DNA from: Lewinella sp. W8
Lineage (GTDB): Bacteria; Bacteroidota; Bacteroidia; Chitinophagales; Saprospiraceae
Length of the DNA stretch: 64,000 nucleotides
Direction: 5' to 3'
Assembly (NCBI RefSeq): GCF_004375085.3
Contig: NZ_SNAQ03000019.1
Location: 1 to 64,000, forward strand
Positions 26,263 through 33,772 of the stretch are shown piece after piece. Both the position numbers and the translations under genes were made by a program. The notes under the pieces were generated by a model, which made no database searches, had not been told where the DNA came from, and saw nothing but the letters and a program-made list of their open reading frames with translations. Within the stretch, counting starts at the first letter, position 1; each line of letters starts with the position of its first letter.

Positions 26263-26694
26263 ATGACTGTTGTATTTACTGGGGTACACTTTAAGCCGGG
26301 GAAGAAGGCTCTTGATAGCTCAACGCTTTCCGGCTCCGTAGTTGACGATATAATCAAGCTGCTCCCCCCGGGATGGGAGTTTAAAAAAGTCAATCTGTAC
26401 CAATGCGAATATCTCCCATCCGGAGAAGAAGCGGAAGAGCAAGAAAGATGGTTTTTTAATCAGGTCGAAAGGTTTTATGAGAAGACCGGGGGCTTGATCG
26501 TTTATGCTTTTTGCGGAAGAATGGTCGAGCAAAGACTCAAAAAATGGTTGGTTCCAGGCACCTATGTTCCGCATCCGGCTTCAATTGTCTACCAAAAGTC
26601 AAGGCTCGACTTTATCAGCCATTGCGCTGACATTATTTCCGATCGTGCCCAAGCTCAGGCCGATCTAGTCGAATATATCAATCGTCCGCTATGA
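26263..26694 (+). CDS. Unknown phage protein, weakly uracil-DNA-glycosylase-like
   Basis: The product has 143 residues from MTVVFTGVHFKPGKK; a start at 26215 would overlap the small membrane gene. The order of segments recalls the UDG superfamily: a glycine-containing N-terminal motif, 'LIVYAFCGRMVEQRL' (compare the central strand), and 'VPHPASIVYQKSRL', where UDGs carry an HPS-type loop. The N-terminal catalytic Asp/Asn motif is not clear, so this may be coincidence. Its stop overlaps the next start by 4 bp. Confidence 0.5.
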   Translation: MTVVFTGVHFKPGKKALDSSTLSGSVVDDIIKLLPPGWEFKKVNLYQCEYLPSGEEAEEQERWFFNQVERFYEKTGGLIVYAFCGRMVEQRLKKWLVPGTYVPHPASIVYQKSRLDFISHCADIISDRAQAQADLVEYINRPL

Positions 26695-27296
26695 CCAAGT
26701 TCACCGAAAAAGACCTCCTCCTCAAAGGCTTGGTCCCGGACGGCTCCGGCGGCTATGCCAAAAAGCGGAAGGAGAAGAACAGCCAAGCTATCCAGAGCAA
26801 CCGGGAAGCAGTCCGGGCGCACATGGCCGGGGAGACCTTGCCAAAGGCTCCCGCCAAGAAAAAAAACCAAGGCGAAAGCAAAATTCAGGTTCGGTGCGTG
26901 GCTTGGTTTCAGGCTCAGTACAGAGTGAAGTACCCAAAACACTTAATTGCGATCCGGAACGGGGGAAGAGAGACCGGAGACGCCAAGCAGCGGGCAATAA
27001 AGGGAGCCAGGAACAAAGCCGAAGGCGTAGTCCCAGGAGCAAGTGATCTTCTTCTTGCGGTGCCTTCCGGTGAGTACCCCGGACTCTGGATAGAGCTTAA
27101 AAGGCCCGGACAGTATTTGCGGAAAAACCAACGGGAGTTTCAAGAGCAAATGCGGCGCGTTGGATATGCAGCCACCGATGCCAAAACCGAAGAAGAATTT
27201 CAGGCGATTGTCCGGCAATACCTGGAAGAAGGCAGTCTTCTTGACATCAAAGCCTACCGGAAGAGCAGAATAAAGAAAAGCCGGGGCAATGTTTGA
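26691..27296 (+). CDS. VRR-NUC domain endonuclease
   Basis: The protein has 201 residues. A basic N-terminus precedes a VRR-NUC (PD-(D/E)xK superfamily) domain: 'QVRCVAWFQAQYR', 'IRNGGRETG', then 'PGASDLLLAV' with the metal-binding Asp near residue 118 and 'LWIELKRPG' giving the E-x-K. The following 'KNQREFQEQMRRVGYA' is the usual C-terminal part. Phage VRR-NUC proteins are stand-alone nucleases thought to act in recombination or replication. It overlaps both neighbours by a few bases. Confidence 0.88.
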   Translation: MTKFTEKDLLLKGLVPDGSGGYAKKRKEKNSQAIQSNREAVRAHMAGETLPKAPAKKKNQGESKIQVRCVAWFQAQYRVKYPKHLIAIRNGGRETGDAKQRAIKGARNKAEGVVPGASDLLLAVPSGEYPGLWIELKRPGQYLRKNQREFQEQMRRVGYAATDAKTEEEFQAIVRQYLEEGSLLDIKAYRKSRIKKSRGNV

Positions 27297-27798
27297 CTAC
27301 CGGGAGGTCTATCAGCTTCATGCCCGCTTTTCATCCAGGGGCCGTTCCCGACGGAAGAGTCTCATGGTAAAGAAAAGGATTGCCCTGAAGGTTCCCTTTG
27401 CTGAGGCCTTCGAGAAACGCCTTCACAAGAAGTACGACGAATACAGAATTTGGGACATAAGAAAAGCCCCCTCCCCTGGTCTTTTCAAGAACATCTACAA
27501 AATCGGGATTAGCTCGGATACCGACCGGCGGGTCGAAGAGATCAACGACGATCCGAAGTCCGGACGGACCGAATACTTCCTACTCTACCCAAGTCAGGCG
27601 GCAAGCATCCGTATTCAAATCCGCACCTATTGGCTGGCTTTTTGGCTGCTTCAGATAGGTATATTATGCGCCGTTTCATTATATGTTTTATCTTTACCTC
27701 CGTTGACGGTCGACTTTCATTTCATTCTTTTTATCGTGCAAGATGGCTCCGCACAGTCTCGACCGTTTTACAAATCTGTCTTTGGTAGACACCATTAA
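27289..27798 (+). CDS. T5orf172/MUG113-like (GIY-YIG subfamily) protein with C-terminal membrane segments
   Basis: The product has 169 residues. After a basic start, 'LFKNIYKIGISSDTDRRVEE' matches the core of the T5orf172/MUG113 domain, a GIY-YIG nuclease relative; a tyrosine, Gly and Arg are present in the expected order. From about residue 105 a long hydrophobic stretch ('TYWLAFWLLQIGILCAVSLY') suggests one or two membrane helices, an unusual addition. The last 56 bp overlap the next gene. Confidence 0.6.
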   Translation: MFDYREVYQLHARFSSRGRSRRKSLMVKKRIALKVPFAEAFEKRLHKKYDEYRIWDIRKAPSPGLFKNIYKIGISSDTDRRVEEINDDPKSGRTEYFLLYPSQAASIRIQIRTYWLAFWLLQIGILCAVSLYVLSLPPLTVDFHFILFIVQDGSAQSRPFYKSVFGRHH

Positions 27799-28168
27799 GA
27801 CAATCTTCGAAACCTTCCAGGCGACCGACGCAACCGGGGAAGACTTCGAGGCCTACTTTTGGGATGTTCGGTGGGTGGCGATTATCCGGGTGCTCTCCCG
27901 GCAATCGCTCGAAAAGAAAATACTATTCATCGTTCTGTACATCGGTCAAGCAAAGCAAGACCGAACGCTTCATCAATCCGTGCGGGATTTCTCCGACTGG
28001 TTTGACACCAATTTAGGAAAGACTGATTATGGCAACCAAAGGAAGCACTACCGCCGGATGATGGATGAAGTTTGGTCGGAGGAGCATAAGGTAAACCTAT
28101 CATGCCCTTTGTCGCAAGACCTTATCCGGCTGCGGGAGCCGGCGAATCTTCCGGACGATAAGAGCTAA
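27743..28168 (+). CDS. Unknown phage protein
   Basis: The product has 141 residues, begins inside the preceding gene and is rich in aromatic and charged residues ('AYFWDVRWVAIIRVLSRQSL'). A central hydrophobic segment ('KKILFIVLYIG') could be a buried helix or strand. No family is recognised. It converges with, and overlaps by 47 bp, the leftward gene at 28122. Confidence 0.5.
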   Translation: MAPHSLDRFTNLSLVDTIKTIFETFQATDATGEDFEAYFWDVRWVAIIRVLSRQSLEKKILFIVLYIGQAKQDRTLHQSVRDFSDWFDTNLGKTDYGNQRKHYRRMMDEVWSEEHKVNLSCPLSQDLIRLREPANLPDDKS

Positions 28169-28463
28169 AGATTTCGTCGACAATCTCCAGGGCTTTTTCG
28201 CTAGACACCCGCTCTTTAGGAGCATTTTTCAAAGCATTTGACTGGAGTAGGTTCCGGATCAGGTCACAATAATCTGAAGGCACTAATACCACAGAAATCC
28301 CCATCCGTTCCAACATGACTGTGACGTCATCCAGTTTGTCCAGCTTTCGACGGAAGTCTCTTGGTCGATTATTGTAAGGGCTTTCCGGGATTACGTCCTT
28401 GTAGGAAAACTTCTTATTTGCACTGGGGTATCCCACTAGTTCTTTGAGGTCTTGACGATTCAT
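28122..28463 (-). CDS. Unknown small protein, leftward within early region
   Basis: The product has 113 residues starting MNRQDLKELVGYPSANKKF; 'YNNRPRDFRRKLDKLDDVTV' and 'KALEIVDEIFSSYRP' look like short helices. It is the only leftward gene in the early block and is divergent from the next gene across a 110-bp A+T-rich gap, the position often taken by a regulator. No helix-turn-helix is evident, so a regulatory role is only positional inference. Confidence 0.5.
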   Translation of the reverse strand: MNRQDLKELVGYPSANKKFSYKDVIPESPYNNRPRDFRRKLDKLDDVTVMLERMGISVVLVPSDYCDLIRNLLQSNALKNAPKERVSSEKALEIVDEIFSSYRPEDSPAPAAG

Positions 28464-28564
28464 TGCAGAAATTTATTTCATTAATTTCAGTAAAAGTACA
28501 ACAATCTTATTAGAGTATTTGTTTTGTATGGGAATAGAGCATGAAAAACCGATTGCTCAAAAAT

Positions 28565-28573
28565 TCCTTAGCA
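28565..28573 (+). promoter_or_regulatory. Conserved leader TCCTTAGCA before ATG (copy 1)
   Basis: The sequence TCCTTAGCA abuts the ATG at 28574. The same block precedes four other phage start codons, so it helped choose this start over the upstream ATG at 28541. Confidence 0.5.
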
Positions 28574-28915
28574 ATGACAGTAATCCGTAACGAAGTCGAG
28601 GTCCAGTTGAAGCCTGTTTTTTACGTTGACAGGAAAGACCTGAAGATCAACAAATACCAAGTCTACGACTTCAATATCGCGGAATCGTGGGTGATTGGCC
28701 GGAGAGGGAGGCAGCGAACCTACTTGCCCGAAAACATTAGCATAAGAGCCACGAGGGAGGACGCGGAGAAAGCGATAGCCGCAGCGATGGAGATAGAAGT
28801 CGAAAAAATGGAAAGACGCCTCCAAGAAATGCAAGATTGGCTCCAGGCCAATGATTGGCCTTTGGATGTCCTGAAGATCAATCTCAAGGACAAAAGGGCA
28901 ACGCAAGAGATATAA
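28574..28915 (+). CDS. Unknown phage protein with C-terminal coiled coil
   Basis: The product has 113 residues from MTVIRNEVEVQLKP, chosen because the conserved TCCTTAGCA leader sits directly upstream; the in-frame ATG at 28541 would add 11 residues. The N-terminal half is beta-rich ('VFYVDRKDLKINKYQVYDF'), and the C-terminal part is an amphipathic helix ('IEVEKMERRLQEMQDWLQ'). No family is recognised. A terminator follows immediately. Confidence 0.55.
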   Translation: MTVIRNEVEVQLKPVFYVDRKDLKINKYQVYDFNIAESWVIGRRGRQRTYLPENISIRATREDAEKAIAAAMEIEVEKMERRLQEMQDWLQANDWPLDVLKINLKDKRATQEI

Positions 28916-28920
28916 ATCAG

Positions 28921-28960
28921 AAAGCCCCCTTCCGAAACTTGTTCGGTTGGGGGCCTTTCC
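28921..28960 (+). terminator. Rho-independent terminator closing the early block
   Basis: CCCCC-TT-CCGAA, loop ACTTG, TTCGG-TT-GGGGG, flanked by AAAG and CCTTTCC. It begins 5 bp after the TAA of the preceding gene and separates the early block from the tRNA-terminase region. The T-run is short. Confidence 0.6.
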
Positions 28961-28966
28961 TTAGCA
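28958..28966 (+). promoter_or_regulatory. Orphan copy of TCCTTAGCA leader
   Basis: TCCTTAGCA here is followed by ATAG, not ATG. An open frame could start at ATA and run through the tRNA, but it has no protein-like character. It is recorded as an orphan copy of the motif. Confidence 0.35.
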
Positions 28967-29046
28967 ATAGAATCCAAACGCTCCTTTTGCCGGATAAGTT
29001 TACTAAAAGACCAAAAATTCCACTACTTCATCATTTACCTTGCGTC

Positions 29047-29121
29047 TGCGGGGTGGAGAAGCGTGTTATCTCGCCGGGATAACTACCCCGGAGATCGCAG
29101 GTTCGAATCCTGCTCCCGCTA
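29047..29121 (+). tRNA. Phage initiator-like tRNA with 8-nt anticodon loop
   Basis: The sequence folds as a full cloverleaf: acceptor TGCGGGG/TCCCGCT, D-stem GAGA/TCTC, anticodon stem CCGGG/CCCGG, variable loop AGATC, T-arm GCAGG-TTCGAAT-CCTGC, discriminator A, no encoded CCA. Two traits are of initiator tRNA: an unpaired first acceptor position (T opposite T) and three consecutive G:C pairs at the bottom of the anticodon stem. The GCGGGGTGGAG start also resembles tRNA-fMet. The anticodon loop, however, is ATAACTAC, eight bases long and without CAT. It may be non-functional, decode abnormally, or be a decayed initiator. Confidence 0.6.
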
Positions 29122-29219
29122 CTCGTTCTCTTTTGATCCCTCAACAAGGGATTGCCTTGCCCTAAGCTGCTGCCTTTGCCTTGCAAAGGTGTTCGCCCGG
29201 GGCATTATTGTTTCTGCCT

Positions 29220-29738
29220 ATGCCGGGAAAGATTAAAATCGACATGGACCTTGTAGACCGTCTCCTCGAACAAGGGGCGGACGCTTTTCAAATCGCTAAG
29301 GTTTGCGGGGTTCATGCCGACACCATCAGGAACCGGATTAAATCGATTCATAAAAAGAATTTCCAGGATTACAGGGCGGAAAAGCTCAGAAAGATAGACT
29401 GGAATGAGTTCGAGAAGCTTATGACTGCGGGGTCTTCGGTCAGGGAGGCATCGGCATTTTTCGGGTTCAATGAGGGCTATTTCTACGCCCGGGTGAAGGA
29501 GCATTATGGCGTTTCGAAAACTTCGGAAGTAAAAGAGAGATTCCAGGCTAAAGGCAATGCTGAAATCAGGCTCAAGCAGTACGAACTAGGGCAAGGTGAA
29601 AAGCATCCGGCAATGTTGATTTGGCTGGGCAAGAATCGCCTCGGTCAATCCGATAAGCAGGAAACGAAGGTAGAAGCTCAGGTCGGTATTCAATCAATCA
29701 ACTTCAGCAAACCCACAAATTCAGAAGAGGAAGAATGA
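29220..29738 (+). CDS. Terminase small subunit
   Basis: The product has 172 residues from MPGKIKIDMDLVDRLL; a GC-rich upstream extension to 29181 is less likely. Two helix-turn-helix-like units are visible: 'EQGADAFQIAKVCGVHADTI' with 'RNRIKSIHKKN', and 'LMTAGSSVREASAFFGFNEG'. Such tandem HTHs in front of the large terminase are typical of the DNA-recognition subunit, which binds pac/cos and feeds DNA to the motor. It overlaps the large terminase by 4 bp. Confidence 0.8.
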   Translation: MPGKIKIDMDLVDRLLEQGADAFQIAKVCGVHADTIRNRIKSIHKKNFQDYRAEKLRKIDWNEFEKLMTAGSSVREASAFFGFNEGYFYARVKEHYGVSKTSEVKERFQAKGNAEIRLKQYELGQGEKHPAMLIWLGKNRLGQSDKQETKVEAQVGIQSINFSKPTNSEEEE

Positions 29739-31156
29739 GCCAGCCACCGCAAGGCAAGGTTATGGATTTTCAGGTTCAGTCTTCCGCTCAGGAACAGGCT
29801 TGGGCCTATCTTTTCGATAAGACTACCCGGTCTATTGGCTTCGGTGGTGGTGGCGGTGGAGGAAAGTCTTTCAACGGTGCCGCCTGGGTGTGGATGATGT
29901 GCAACCGTTATCCCGGGGTTCGGTACTTCTTCGGCCGTAAGGAGTTAAAGCGACTGAAGCAATCTACCCTGGTCAGCTATTACGAGTTTTGCGACGCCTA
30001 CGGGGTGCCGGAATTCCAGCGGGGCCGGTTCAATGAGAACAGCAGTACGATATTTTTCCAGAACGGTTCCGAAATCGTTTTGCTTGACCTGAAGTACAAA
30101 CCCTCCGATCCGCTCGGGGGCTCCTTCGGTTCACTACTCTTTACCGGGGGATTCATCGACGAAAGCTATGAAATCCCCTACACCTACATTGAAGTCCTTT
30201 ACTCCCGTATTGGCCGATGGAAGAATGAGGAGTACCAGATCACACCCAAAATCCTGGAGGCATCCAACCCGGATAAAGGGCATTTTTACAAACGATTTTA
30301 TGTCCCTTTCCGGGAAGGCAAGGAAACGAAGGACGCCAAGTTTGTCCCGGCCCTGGCAATCGACCGGCTCAAGAGGCCTAAGTATTTCCGCAAGTTCCGC
30401 AAGCTCCACTCCTCCGACATAAACACCGGGGCGGGCATCTACGTCGAAAACCTCCTCCGGCTGGGTAAGCAGATGCAGGAGCGGCTTTTGTGGGGAAACT
30501 TCGAGTACGACGACGACCCCCTCGCGTTGATCGAGTACGACGACATTCAGAGCTTTTTCGACTCCCGCCATTTGGTCCCTGCCGGTCAGCGGTATTTGAC
30601 GGCAGACGTCGCACTCCGCGGCTCCGACCTTTTCGTAATTACTGTATGGGAGGGCTCCGTCGTGATCCATCTGGAGTTCATGGAGAAGTCCGGGGGCCGG
30701 GAAGTTCTGGATAAGATCAAGGAGCTACAACGCCGCTTCAAGGTGAAGGAGCGAAACATCACTTACGATTCCGACGGCGTCGGCGGGTTTGTCGGGGGGA
30801 AAGGCGGCTTCCTTCCGCACTCCCGCCCGTTTGTGAACGGCGGCTCCCCTATGAAGTACAAAGGTCAGGTCGAAAACTACCAAAACCTGAAAACGCAATG
30901 CCTTTACCACTTTGCCCAGGAAGTGACCGACGGGACAATCGGCTTTGCTGCGGACATATCCCCGGGCACCCGGGAACTGATTGAAGAGGAAATGCAGCAA
31001 ATCAAAAGGTTGTCCCTCGATGAAGAAGGGCGACTCCGCCTCAAGCGAAAGGACGACATACGAAGAGACATTGGCCGGTCTCCTGACTTTACCGACGCCC
31101 TGGCAATGAGAATGGTTTTCAAATTTATCGGCCGCAAAAAACTGGAATACGCATGA
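29735..31156 (+). CDS. Terminase large subunit
   Basis: The protein has 473 residues. Walker A is near residues 35-46 in an extreme glycine-rich form (GFGGGGGGGKS). A Walker B-like strand 'LFTGGFIDES' follows near residue 137. The RNase H-like nuclease domain includes 'YLTADVALRGSDLFVI' with the first Asp, 'ITYDSDGVGGFVGG' with the second, and 'SPDFTDALAMRMVF' near the C-terminus. It is the ATP-driven DNA packaging motor and cuts concatemers. The gene overlaps its neighbours by 4 bp on both sides. Confidence 0.93.
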   Translation: MSQPPQGKVMDFQVQSSAQEQAWAYLFDKTTRSIGFGGGGGGGKSFNGAAWVWMMCNRYPGVRYFFGRKELKRLKQSTLVSYYEFCDAYGVPEFQRGRFNENSSTIFFQNGSEIVLLDLKYKPSDPLGGSFGSLLFTGGFIDESYEIPYTYIEVLYSRIGRWKNEEYQITPKILEASNPDKGHFYKRFYVPFREGKETKDAKFVPALAIDRLKRPKYFRKFRKLHSSDINTGAGIYVENLLRLGKQMQERLLWGNFEYDDDPLALIEYDDIQSFFDSRHLVPAGQRYLTADVALRGSDLFVITVWEGSVVIHLEFMEKSGGREVLDKIKELQRRFKVKERNITYDSDGVGGFVGGKGGFLPHSRPFVNGGSPMKYKGQVENYQNLKTQCLYHFAQEVTDGTIGFAADISPGTRELIEEEMQQIKRLSLDEEGRLRLKRKDDIRRDIGRSPDFTDALAMRMVFKFIGRKKLEYA

Positions 31157-33063
31157 CCATCGAAGAAGCAAAGGAGGAAATCCGGTTGGCAATCTTGGAG
31201 GAGGACACCTTCAAGCACCTGGATACCGTCCGCGAAATGTCTGTGTGGCTTAATCGAATGGTATCCGGTAAGGATCAGGAAGATTGGGTCCGCAATGTTC
31301 GCCCCGACGAAACCGACCGGGAGAAGGAGCACCGAATCCGGGTTTACAAGCCGGTCACGAAGTCCTGCATCAATCCCGTCCGTTCTTTCTACCGGAAGAT
31401 TTACCGCGTGGACGGCATCCGGTCAGTAATTGGTGAGGAGGAAGAGGAGGCAGTCCGGGAAGCCATTGACAACTTCCACGGCGGAGAGTCCCTTTTCGAG
31501 TACATCAAGAAGCGGCAACCGATTATGGAGTTTTCCGACCCCAACGGGTATTTGGTAGTTGGTGTTGACGTTGAACGGGACGCTGTGGCCGTCCGGGGAA
31601 TGTCTGTCTTCCCTATCGAAGTGCCAAGCTCCGAGATTGTCCGCAAGCAGGAAGTCAACGGTCTTACCCAATGGATCATCCGGGCCCAAGTCCTGAGCCG
31701 GGAAGAAGACAGGGAGGTAAAGGTCTTCACGCTGTACGGCCCCGGCATTGTCCTGGTTTACGAGGAAATGGAAGAGGGGCAAGTCCCCGAAGAAGGGCAA
31801 GAGATTGACTTCGTCGACGGTGAAAACTCAGAGACCTACATCGTGACGGCCGTTGAAAACAATCTGGTCACGGAATTTCCCGGCATCCGCTGGGGGGCAT
31901 ACCTCCATGAGTCTGGTGAGTATTGCGTCTCCGCCATTGATCCGGCCTCCGACACCCTGGACGAACTGGTCTACAAAAAAGCCATTTACGACGTGGCCTT
32001 TGACAACCACGTCCGCCCCCACCGTTACGAGTACGACGATCCGTGCGATTACGAAAGTGAAAAAGGAAGCTGTCAAGGACGAGGTTATCTGAACCCCTAC
32101 GAGGTCAAGAACCGGGAACACAAGCACATTTGTCCGGAGTGTAAGGGGACAGGATCAAAGAAGCGGACCGAGTCCAATGTTACCAAATTGGTAATGCCTG
32201 ACTACGACGCCGCGGGCGAAATCTTCCCGCTGGAGAAACTGTATCATTACGAAATGCCTGACCTGGATACCGTCCGGGAGATCAAAGGTGAAATTGAGGA
32301 CTTGAAGCGGTCTATCCCTGTTTCCATCTTCTCCGCCCAGGCAGAGAATACCCCGGTTGTCTCAAAGACAGCAACAGAGAACTTGATCGAGGCCGACCAG
32401 ATCAACAACCGGGTTTTCCCGGTAGCTCAACAAGCCTCCCGGATATGGGTGAAGGTGGTCCGGATTACGGGGATGTATATGAACCGGGAAGTAGAACCGA
32501 GCCATTCCTTCCCCGAAAACCTGAAGCTCGAAAGCCTTTCTCAGCTTATCGCCCGCCTTGCATCCGCCAAGGACGCCGGGGCCACCCAAGAGGCAATCTT
32601 CGCCTTTCAATGCGAGATCACGGAGAAGACACACGCCGGGAACATGGCCTCCGTTGAAAATATGAAGGCCTTTGAGCGGCATCGACCTTGGCGGTCACTC
32701 CCCGAGGGCATGATCGAGGCAATTCGCAGAGAGCGGGGCCCGGAGGACTACGACCGGAAGCTCCTGGAGAACTTCGACACGGTCAAAACCGAAATCCTGG
32801 AAGAGCGGCCCAACTTCTACGAGATTGATTTTGCCCAGCAAAAGCGATTGATCCGGGCCAAGCTCGACCAACTAGAAATTATCCGGGCGACTGATTCAGA
32901 ACCACAACAACCATTTACCGATGAACTGGAAGAAGGCGAGGAGGGCGAGAGCCGCACTAATCCGGAGGCTGGACCGCCAACTCGCGGAGGAAGTCCTCAA
33001 GGCGGAGAAGTCCCTCAACCTGCGGCTGGGGTCTCAACTGGCGGGGCTGAAGGTGGACAGTAG
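31153..33063 (+). CDS. Portal protein with zinc-finger-like insertion
   Basis: The protein has 636 residues. Its position after terminase, its size, and the long helical part with 'QAENTPVVSKTATENLIEAD' and 'QASRIWVKVVRITGMYM' fit a dodecameric portal at the capsid vertex. Around residues 297-335 there is an insertion with Cys-x10-Cys and 'HICPECKGTGSKKR', a DnaJ-type CxxCxGxG unit that could hold zinc. The C-terminus is a Glu-, Gly- and Pro-rich tail from about residue 590. The last 143 bp overlap the next gene in another frame. Confidence 0.85.
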   Translation: MTIEEAKEEIRLAILEEDTFKHLDTVREMSVWLNRMVSGKDQEDWVRNVRPDETDREKEHRIRVYKPVTKSCINPVRSFYRKIYRVDGIRSVIGEEEEEAVREAIDNFHGGESLFEYIKKRQPIMEFSDPNGYLVVGVDVERDAVAVRGMSVFPIEVPSSEIVRKQEVNGLTQWIIRAQVLSREEDREVKVFTLYGPGIVLVYEEMEEGQVPEEGQEIDFVDGENSETYIVTAVENNLVTEFPGIRWGAYLHESGEYCVSAIDPASDTLDELVYKKAIYDVAFDNHVRPHRYEYDDPCDYESEKGSCQGRGYLNPYEVKNREHKHICPECKGTGSKKRTESNVTKLVMPDYDAAGEIFPLEKLYHYEMPDLDTVREIKGEIEDLKRSIPVSIFSAQAENTPVVSKTATENLIEADQINNRVFPVAQQASRIWVKVVRITGMYMNREVEPSHSFPENLKLESLSQLIARLASAKDAGATQEAIFAFQCEITEKTHAGNMASVENMKAFERHRPWRSLPEGMIEAIRRERGPEDYDRKLLENFDTVKTEILEERPNFYEIDFAQQKRLIRAKLDQLEIIRATDSEPQQPFTDELEEGEEGESRTNPEAGPPTRGGSPQGGEVPQPAAGVSTGGAEGGQ

Positions 33064-33772
33064 CGGCAACCTACGGCCGACGGCTGGGAACGTTGCTTTT
33101 GCCAATGCCCTAAACCAGCTATTCGACGAATTCACACGGGAGCAACGATCTTCCGGAGTGGTGAGGTTCATTGTGGACGCCGTGAAGAAGGTACTCGGGG
33201 CAAATCGCCGGTACTTCAACCAAGTACGGAAGGGCGGGCCACACGAAGAAGCCGCCAACCGGGTATTGGCTGGGCTTGGGTATGTTCGGGGGAAGATCAA
33301 AAAGGGATCGTGGCTCGACGAGGTTAGCCGGATGAATTCCGTCCGCTCGGCCTTGCTCAGCCGGATTCAGTCCGCGATCATCGGTGCTGCCTCCTTTGCC
33401 CTCCTCCTAGAAGGTCTCAAAGAAATGTTTTCCCGGGGACTCCTCCGCCGGTTCTTTCAGCGGAACGCCAGCGAGGTTTTTGTCCGCTCAGACCGGGCAA
33501 CGCAGAACTACTACTCCCGCCGGCTCGGGCTTATTCACGCCCTTTACGCGGGAACGATCAAGAACAACACCCGGGCTTTCTGTCGGGCTCGGGTTCAGGG
33601 AGTCTATACCCGGGACGAAATCACCAAATGGCAGGATCAGGAGTGGCAAGGGAAGATCCCCGGTGCCGACGTGAAAGTCGTACTCGGGGGCTACAACTGC
33701 CGCCACCACCTTAGCTGGATCACTCCGGAGATTGCTGAAGCCCTTGGTCCGATCAACACTTACCGCGAATGA
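32921..33772 (+). CDS. Minor head protein, phage Mu F-like
   Basis: The product has 283 residues. The C-terminal segment 'GVYTRDEITKWQDQEWQG' and 'GGYNCRHHLSWITPE' carries the N-C-R-H signature of Mu F/SPP1 gp7-type head morphogenesis proteins, which follow the portal in many tailed phages. The N-terminal half is helical and basic. The ATG at 32921 lies 143 bp before the portal stop, giving a long out-of-frame overlap; a GTG at 33052 is an alternative that would lose 44 residues. It overlaps the next gene by 4 bp. Confidence 0.8.
   Translation: MNWKKARRARAALIRRLDRQLAEEVLKAEKSLNLRLGSQLAGLKVDSSGNLRPTAGNVAFANALNQLFDEFTREQRSSGVVRFIVDAVKKVLGANRRYFNQVRKGGPHEEAANRVLAGLGYVRGKIKKGSWLDEVSRMNSVRSALLSRIQSAIIGAASFALLLEGLKEMFSRGLLRRFFQRNASEVFVRSDRATQNYYSRRLGLIHALYAGTIKNNTRAFCRARVQGVYTRDEITKWQDQEWQGKIPGADVKVVLGGYNCRHHLSWITPEIAEALGPINTYRE

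Noticed and set aside
28568..28906. 112-codon leftward frame opposite the gene at 28574
   Set aside because: The rightward frame has the conserved leader and is followed directly by a terminator in its own direction.
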